64,000 nucleotides of DNA from Streptomyces chumphonensis. Lineage in GTDB: Bacteria; Actinomycetota; Actinomycetes; Streptomycetales; Streptomycetaceae. The translations under genes were made by a program, and so were the position numbers. The stretch spans positions 31,411 to 95,410 of the forward strand of contig NZ_JACXYU010000020.1 in the NCBI RefSeq assembly GCF_014779715.1, given 5' to 3'. The stretch's first letter is position 1, and every line of letters starts with the position of its first letter. The notes under the pieces were generated by a model that made no database searches, was not told the origin of the DNA, and was given only the letters and a program-made list of their open reading frames with translations. Of this stretch, positions 60,616 to 64,000 are shown piece by piece.

Positions 60616-61330
60616 CGGCGGACGCACCGGGCGTCCCGGGCGTCAGCGGCGCGGCGGTGACGGCGTTGTAGCCCTCGTACGGGTCTCCGTAGGGGTCCGA
60701 CCCGTCCTCCTCGGCCATGAAACCGGCCACCATCAGGGCGACGATGACGGCCGAGAGCAGCGTGCCGACGATGCCGAGCACGAGGCCGGCGGTGGCCTGG
60801 CCCGAGCCGTGCGCCTCACCCCGCCGGACGCGACGTCCCGCCACGGCGCCGAGGCAGATCGCGACCGGACCGCACACGATGCCGACCACGGAGCCGATGA
60901 CCGTCAGCGCCAGGCACGTGCCCACGATGCCCAGCACCATCGCCGCCGTGCAGATGCCGCTGGTGCGCGGCGGGGGCGGCCACGGGCCCCCGGGCGGGTA
61001 GGCGTTGGGGGCGTACCCGGGCCCGGGGCCAGGGCCCCGGAACGCCTGGCCCACCGGGACGGGGCCCGGCGACGGCGGCCAGCCGGCCGGGGCGTACGGT
61101 CCGCCGAGCGGGGGCAGGGCGTTCGGCGGCGGCGCGGGTGCGGGCGGCACGGGCGGCACCCGGGCGGCGCCACCGCCCGGGTCGCCCGACGGCGGGGGGA
61201 CGTCGGCGACCGTCGGCGGCCCGCCGACCGGTGGCGGCGTCCCCGCCTCGGCCAGGGGTGTTCGCGCGCCGGGAGGAGCCCAGGGGTCGGGCCCGCCCTG
61301 GCCGCCGTCCCGGCCCTCGTACTGCGACAT
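60578..61330 (-). CDS. DUF4190 domain membrane protein
   Basis: A 250-residue protein. Residues 1-125 are Pro/Gly-rich and cytoplasmic; two hydrophobic segments follow (TAAMVLGIVGTCLALTVIGS and TAGLVLGIVGTLLSAVIVAL) with the DUF4190 pattern of paired glycine-rich helices and a basic AGRRVRRGEAHGSGQA loop. The end is acidic and Pro-rich. Function is unknown. It overlaps the end of the permease gene and is divergent from the deaminase gene. Confidence 0.8.
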   Translation of the reverse strand: MSQYEGRDGGQGGPDPWAPPGARTPLAEAGTPPPVGGPPTVADVPPPSGDPGGGAARVPPVPPAPAPPPNALPPLGGPYAPAGWPPSPGPVPVGQAFRGPGPGPGYAPNAYPPGGPWPPPPRTSGICTAAMVLGIVGTCLALTVIGSVVGIVCGPVAICLGAVAGRRVRRGEAHGSGQATAGLVLGIVGTLLSAVIVALMVAGFMAEEDGSDPYGDPYEGYNAVTAAPLTPGTPGASAVSPPPSGPEWRG

Positions 61331-61439
61331 GCGTCCTCCCGGCTCCGCTGCGGCCGTTCATCGTAAGCCGCCCCCGCGCACCGGGCATACGATGGCGGGC
61401 GGCCTTCACGGGCCGCTGCTTTCTCCGAAAGGTGCACCC

Positions 61440-62504
61440 TTGTCCGACCTCACCGACCTGACGATCCCCGACGAGCTGTCCGGCTTCATCGCGGGCCTGC
61501 CCAAGGCGGAGCTGCACGTGCACCACGTCGGCTCGGCCTCCCCCCGGATCGTCGCGGAGCTCGCGGCCCGGCACCCGGACAGCCGGGTGCCCGCCGACGA
61601 GGAGGCCCTGGCCGAGTTCTTCGTCTTCCGGGACTTCGCCCACTTCGTCGAGATCTACCTCTCCGTCGTGGACCTCGTCCGGGACGCCGAGGACGTGCGG
61701 TTGCTGACCTACGAGATCGCGCGGGAGATGGCCGGTCAGAACATCCGCTACGCGGAGCTGACGGTCACGCCGTTCAGCTCGACCCGGCGCGGCATCCCCG
61801 ACGTGGCCTTCATGGAGGCCATCGAGGACGCCCGGAAGGCCGCGGGCACCGAGCTGGGCGTCACGCTGCGCTGGTGCTTCGACATCCCGGGCGAGGCCGG
61901 GCTGGAGGCCGCCGAGGAGACGGTCCGGCAGGCGTGCGAGCTGCGTCCGGACGGCCTGGTCTCCTTCGGGCTCGGCGGCCCGGAGATCGGTGTGCCGCGA
62001 CCGCAGTTCCAGCCGTACTTCGACCGCGCCGTCGCCGAGGGCCTGCGCAGCGTGCCGCACGCGGGCGAGACGACGGGCCCGGGCACGATCTGGGACGCCC
62101 TGACCCACCTGCACGCCGAGCGCATCGGCCACGGTACGAGCGCGCCGCAGGACCCCCGGCTCCTGGAGCACCTGGCGGAGCGGCGGATTCCGCTGGAGGT
62201 CTGCCCGACGTCGAACATCGCGACGCGGGCGGTGGAGCGCATGGAACTGCACCCGCTGCGCGAGATGGTCGACGCGGGCCTGCTGGTCACGATCAACAGC
62301 GACGACCCGCCGATGTTCGGCACGGACCTGAACACCGAGTACGGGATCGCCGCCCGACTGCTGGACCTGGACGCCGCCGGCGTCGCGGCGCTGGCGAAGA
62401 ACGCGGTGGAGGCGTCGTTCCTGGAGCAGCCGGCGAAGACCGCGCTGACGGCGGAGATCGACACGTACCTCGCCGCGCACCACGGCGCCGGGCACCGGCC
62501 GTGA
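61440..62504 (+). CDS. Adenosine deaminase family protein, possibly aminodeoxyfutalosine deaminase
   Basis: A 354-residue zinc hydrolase of the adenosine deaminase family. Visible are the HxH zinc pair in LPKAELHVHHVGS, PHAGETTGPG, RIGHGTSA, CPTSN and INSDDPPMF with the final aspartates. In streptomycetes, which make menaquinone by the futalosine route, a homologue of this kind acts on 6-amino-6-deoxyfutalosine, so that substrate is as likely as adenosine. Start TTG 61440 is preceded by GAAAGG at suitable spacing; there is no ATG nearby. Confidence 0.85.
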   Translation: MSDLTDLTIPDELSGFIAGLPKAELHVHHVGSASPRIVAELAARHPDSRVPADEEALAEFFVFRDFAHFVEIYLSVVDLVRDAEDVRLLTYEIAREMAGQNIRYAELTVTPFSSTRRGIPDVAFMEAIEDARKAAGTELGVTLRWCFDIPGEAGLEAAEETVRQACELRPDGLVSFGLGGPEIGVPRPQFQPYFDRAVAEGLRSVPHAGETTGPGTIWDALTHLHAERIGHGTSAPQDPRLLEHLAERRIPLEVCPTSNIATRAVERMELHPLREMVDAGLLVTINSDDPPMFGTDLNTEYGIAARLLDLDAAGVAALAKNAVEASFLEQPAKTALTAEIDTYLAAHHGAGHRP

Positions 62505-62547
62505 ACCTCCGGGCGACGGCCGGGCGGCGCCTGGTACGGTCCTGCCG

Positions 62548-63204
62548 GTGATCGGTCGGATACTCCCCCCACCCGTCGTGTCGGCGCATTCCCTCTCCGA
62601 CGATCCCGGTCCCCTCGCCTTCGAGGAGGAGGCGCGGGCCCTGGCGGCGGCGGGGTCGAACGCCGCCCGTCGGGGCGAGTTCCTCACCGTCCGGCACTGC
62701 GCCCGCCGCGCCCTCGGCCTGCTCGGCCACGCACCCGCCGCGCTCCTCCCGGACGCGGTGGGGGCGCCGCGCTGGCCGGACGGCGTGGTGGGGAGCATGA
62801 CGCACTGCGACGGGTACCGGGCGGCGGCCGTCGCCCGGGTGGGCGACGTGGCGGCCCTGGGCATCGACGCGGAGTCGGACCGCGCGATCCGGCCGGACAC
62901 CCTGCGGGCGATCGCCCGCCCCGAGGAGCTGGAGCAGCTGGCGGAGCTGGGGCGGGCCCGTCCGGACCGGCGGTGGGACCTGGTCCTGTTCTCGGCCAAG
63001 GAGTCCCTGTACAAGGCGTGGTTCCCGCTCACGCGCGGGTGGCTCGGTTTCCAGGACGCGACGGTCACGATCGACGCCGCACGGGGGACGTTCGACGCCC
63101 GCGTGCTGACGACGGGGCACCCGGTCGGGCCGCGGCGCTTCCCGGGGAGCTGGCTCGCCGAGGACGGGCTGGTCGTGACGGCCTGCGTCCTGCCGCGGTC
63201 CTGA
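62548..63204 (+). CDS. 4'-phosphopantetheinyl transferase (EntD/Sfp type)
   Basis: A 218-residue transferase. The magnesium-binding motif is GIDAESDRAI and the second motif FSAKESLYKAWFPL; an N-terminal PPTase half with GSMTHCDGYRAA precedes them. It would convert apo-carrier proteins to the holo form using CoA. It lies about 20 kb from the cluster, so it is not part of it but could activate its carrier proteins. It starts at GTG 62548, 43 bases after the deaminase gene. Confidence 0.9.
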   Translation: MIGRILPPPVVSAHSLSDDPGPLAFEEEARALAAAGSNAARRGEFLTVRHCARRALGLLGHAPAALLPDAVGAPRWPDGVVGSMTHCDGYRAAAVARVGDVAALGIDAESDRAIRPDTLRAIARPEELEQLAELGRARPDRRWDLVLFSAKESLYKAWFPLTRGWLGFQDATVTIDAARGTFDARVLTTGHPVGPRRFPGSWLAEDGLVVTACVLPRS

Positions 63205-63286
63205 GGCGCCGCTGCGGCGTCCAGGGGAAACGCCGGGCAGGAACCTGCCAGTTGGCGCACGCCTCTCGGTGGACCGTTGCGATGTC

Positions 63287-63300
63287 CTACTAGTAAGTAG
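63287..63300. promoter_or_regulatory. Operator-like inverted repeat before the acyl-CoA dehydrogenase gene
   Basis: CTACT-AGTA-AGTAG, an inverted repeat of 5 bp around four bases, lies 90 bases before the next gene. Such TACTNNNNAGTA sites are typical of TetR-type regulators of fatty acid degradation genes. No regulator gene is visible in the window. Confidence 0.5.
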
Positions 63301-63390
63301 CATCCTGGGCCGCAAGCGCCCGGGCCAGTGGTCGCACCGGCCTCTGCACCGGCGGTAACGTCCGTCCTTCTTCAGCGGAGTTGACGCACC

Positions 63391-64000
63391 ATGGGCCACT
63401 ACCTCTCCAACCTGCGCGACCTGCGGTTCACCCTCTTCGAGGTCCTGGACAGGGGCTCGGTGTACGGCACCGGACCCTTCGCCGAGATCGACGTGGCGAC
63501 GGCCGAGGACATCCTCGGCGAGGTCGAGCGGCTCGCCGTCCACGCGCTCGCCGACTCGGCGATCGAGGCCGACCGCAACCCTCCGGTCTTCCACCCCGAC
63601 ACGCACACGGCGCCGTTGCCGGAGTCGTTCAAGAAGGCGTACGACACGTTCATGGACGCCGAGTGGTGGCGGCTCGCGCTCCCGGCCGAGCTGGGCGGCA
63701 CCAACGCGCCTCCCACGCTGTACTGGGCGTTCGCCGAGATGATCCTCGGCGCCAACCCGGCCCTGTGGATGTACGCGGGCGGTCCGAGCTTCGCCCGGGT
63801 CGTCTTCGACCTGGGCACCGAGGAGCAGCGCGCCATCGCGCGGGCGATGGTGGACCGGCGCTGGGGAGCGACCATGGTGCTGACCGAGCCGGACGCGGGC
63901 TCGGACGTCGGCGCCGGCCGCACGACGGCCGTCCGGCAGGAGGACGGCAGCTGGCACATCGAGGGCGTGAAGCGCTTCATCACCAACGCCGAACACGATC
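63391..64000 (+). CDS. Acyl-CoA dehydrogenase, 5' part only
   Basis: The first 203 residues of an acyl-CoA dehydrogenase of the long form that has an N-terminal extension (MGHYLSNLRDLRFTLFEVLD). LTEPDAGSDVGAGRTTAV is the family signature that contacts FAD. It should oxidise acyl-CoA in beta-oxidation. ATG 63391 follows CGGAG at moderate distance. The frame runs past the end of the window. It is unrelated in role to the pyrrole-forming enzyme at 15960-17108. Confidence 0.9.
   Translation, partial: MGHYLSNLRDLRFTLFEVLDRGSVYGTGPFAEIDVATAEDILGEVERLAVHALADSAIEADRNPPVFHPDTHTAPLPESFKKAYDTFMDAEWWRLALPAELGGTNAPPTLYWAFAEMILGANPALWMYAGGPSFARVVFDLGTEEQRAIARAMVDRRWGATMVLTEPDAGSDVGAGRTTAVRQEDGSWHIEGVKRFITNAEHD

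Overview
The window is high-GC DNA with actinobacterial codon use, GTG and TTG starts, and a gene order typical of Streptomyces or a close relative: rbfA-DUF503-infB-ylxR-nusA-rimP on one side and ispG-rseP-dxr, a gabT region and an adenosine-deaminase-family gene on the other. No rRNA, tRNA, CRISPR array, transposase or phage gene was seen.

Layout. 1-9.3 kb is conserved housekeeping: translation and transcription factors on the minus strand, then a lipoprotein, a ferritin-like protein, a phosphotransferase and an acetyltransferase. About 9.36-43.25 kb is a biosynthetic gene cluster. 43.3-64 kb returns to conserved chromosome: a WGR/propeller protein, GNAT, ispG, rseP, dxr, a cold-shock gene, a GABA-type catabolic region (aldehyde dehydrogenase, PucR regulator, gabT, an APC permease), an adenosine deaminase homologue, a phosphopantetheinyl transferase and the start of an acyl-CoA dehydrogenase gene.

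The cluster. A prolyl-AMP ligase (17105-18571), a pyrrole-forming acyl-CoA dehydrogenase homologue (15960-17108), a small carrier protein (41471-41746) and a PltA-type halogenase (41837-43180) should give a chlorinated pyrrolyl-2-carboxyl carrier thioester. Two type I PKSs extend it three times: PKS1 is KS-AT-ACP-KS-AT0-ACP and PKS2 is KS-AT-DH-KR-ACP-thioester reductase. One ketoreduction plus reductive release and aldol closure predicts a (2-hydroxyphenyl)(pyrrol-2-yl)methanone, the skeleton of monodeoxypyoluteorin, the pyrrolomycins and the marinopyrrole monomer. Three further halogenase-family proteins, a flavin reductase, a second carrier protein, an MFS exporter, a three-gene ABC exporter, a cation/proton antiporter, an FAD monooxygenase and a TetR regulator complete it. 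No nitration genes were seen, so a non-nitrated product is more likely.

The most unusual details are a halogenase homologue with three ruined motifs (19725-21386), an acyltransferase domain in PKS1 that has lost its active-site serine, a dehydratase domain without its catalytic histidine, a truncated type II thioesterase beside PKS1, a perfect operator-like palindrome between the monooxygenase and ABC genes, and a short motif shared by the PKS1 and TetR promoters.
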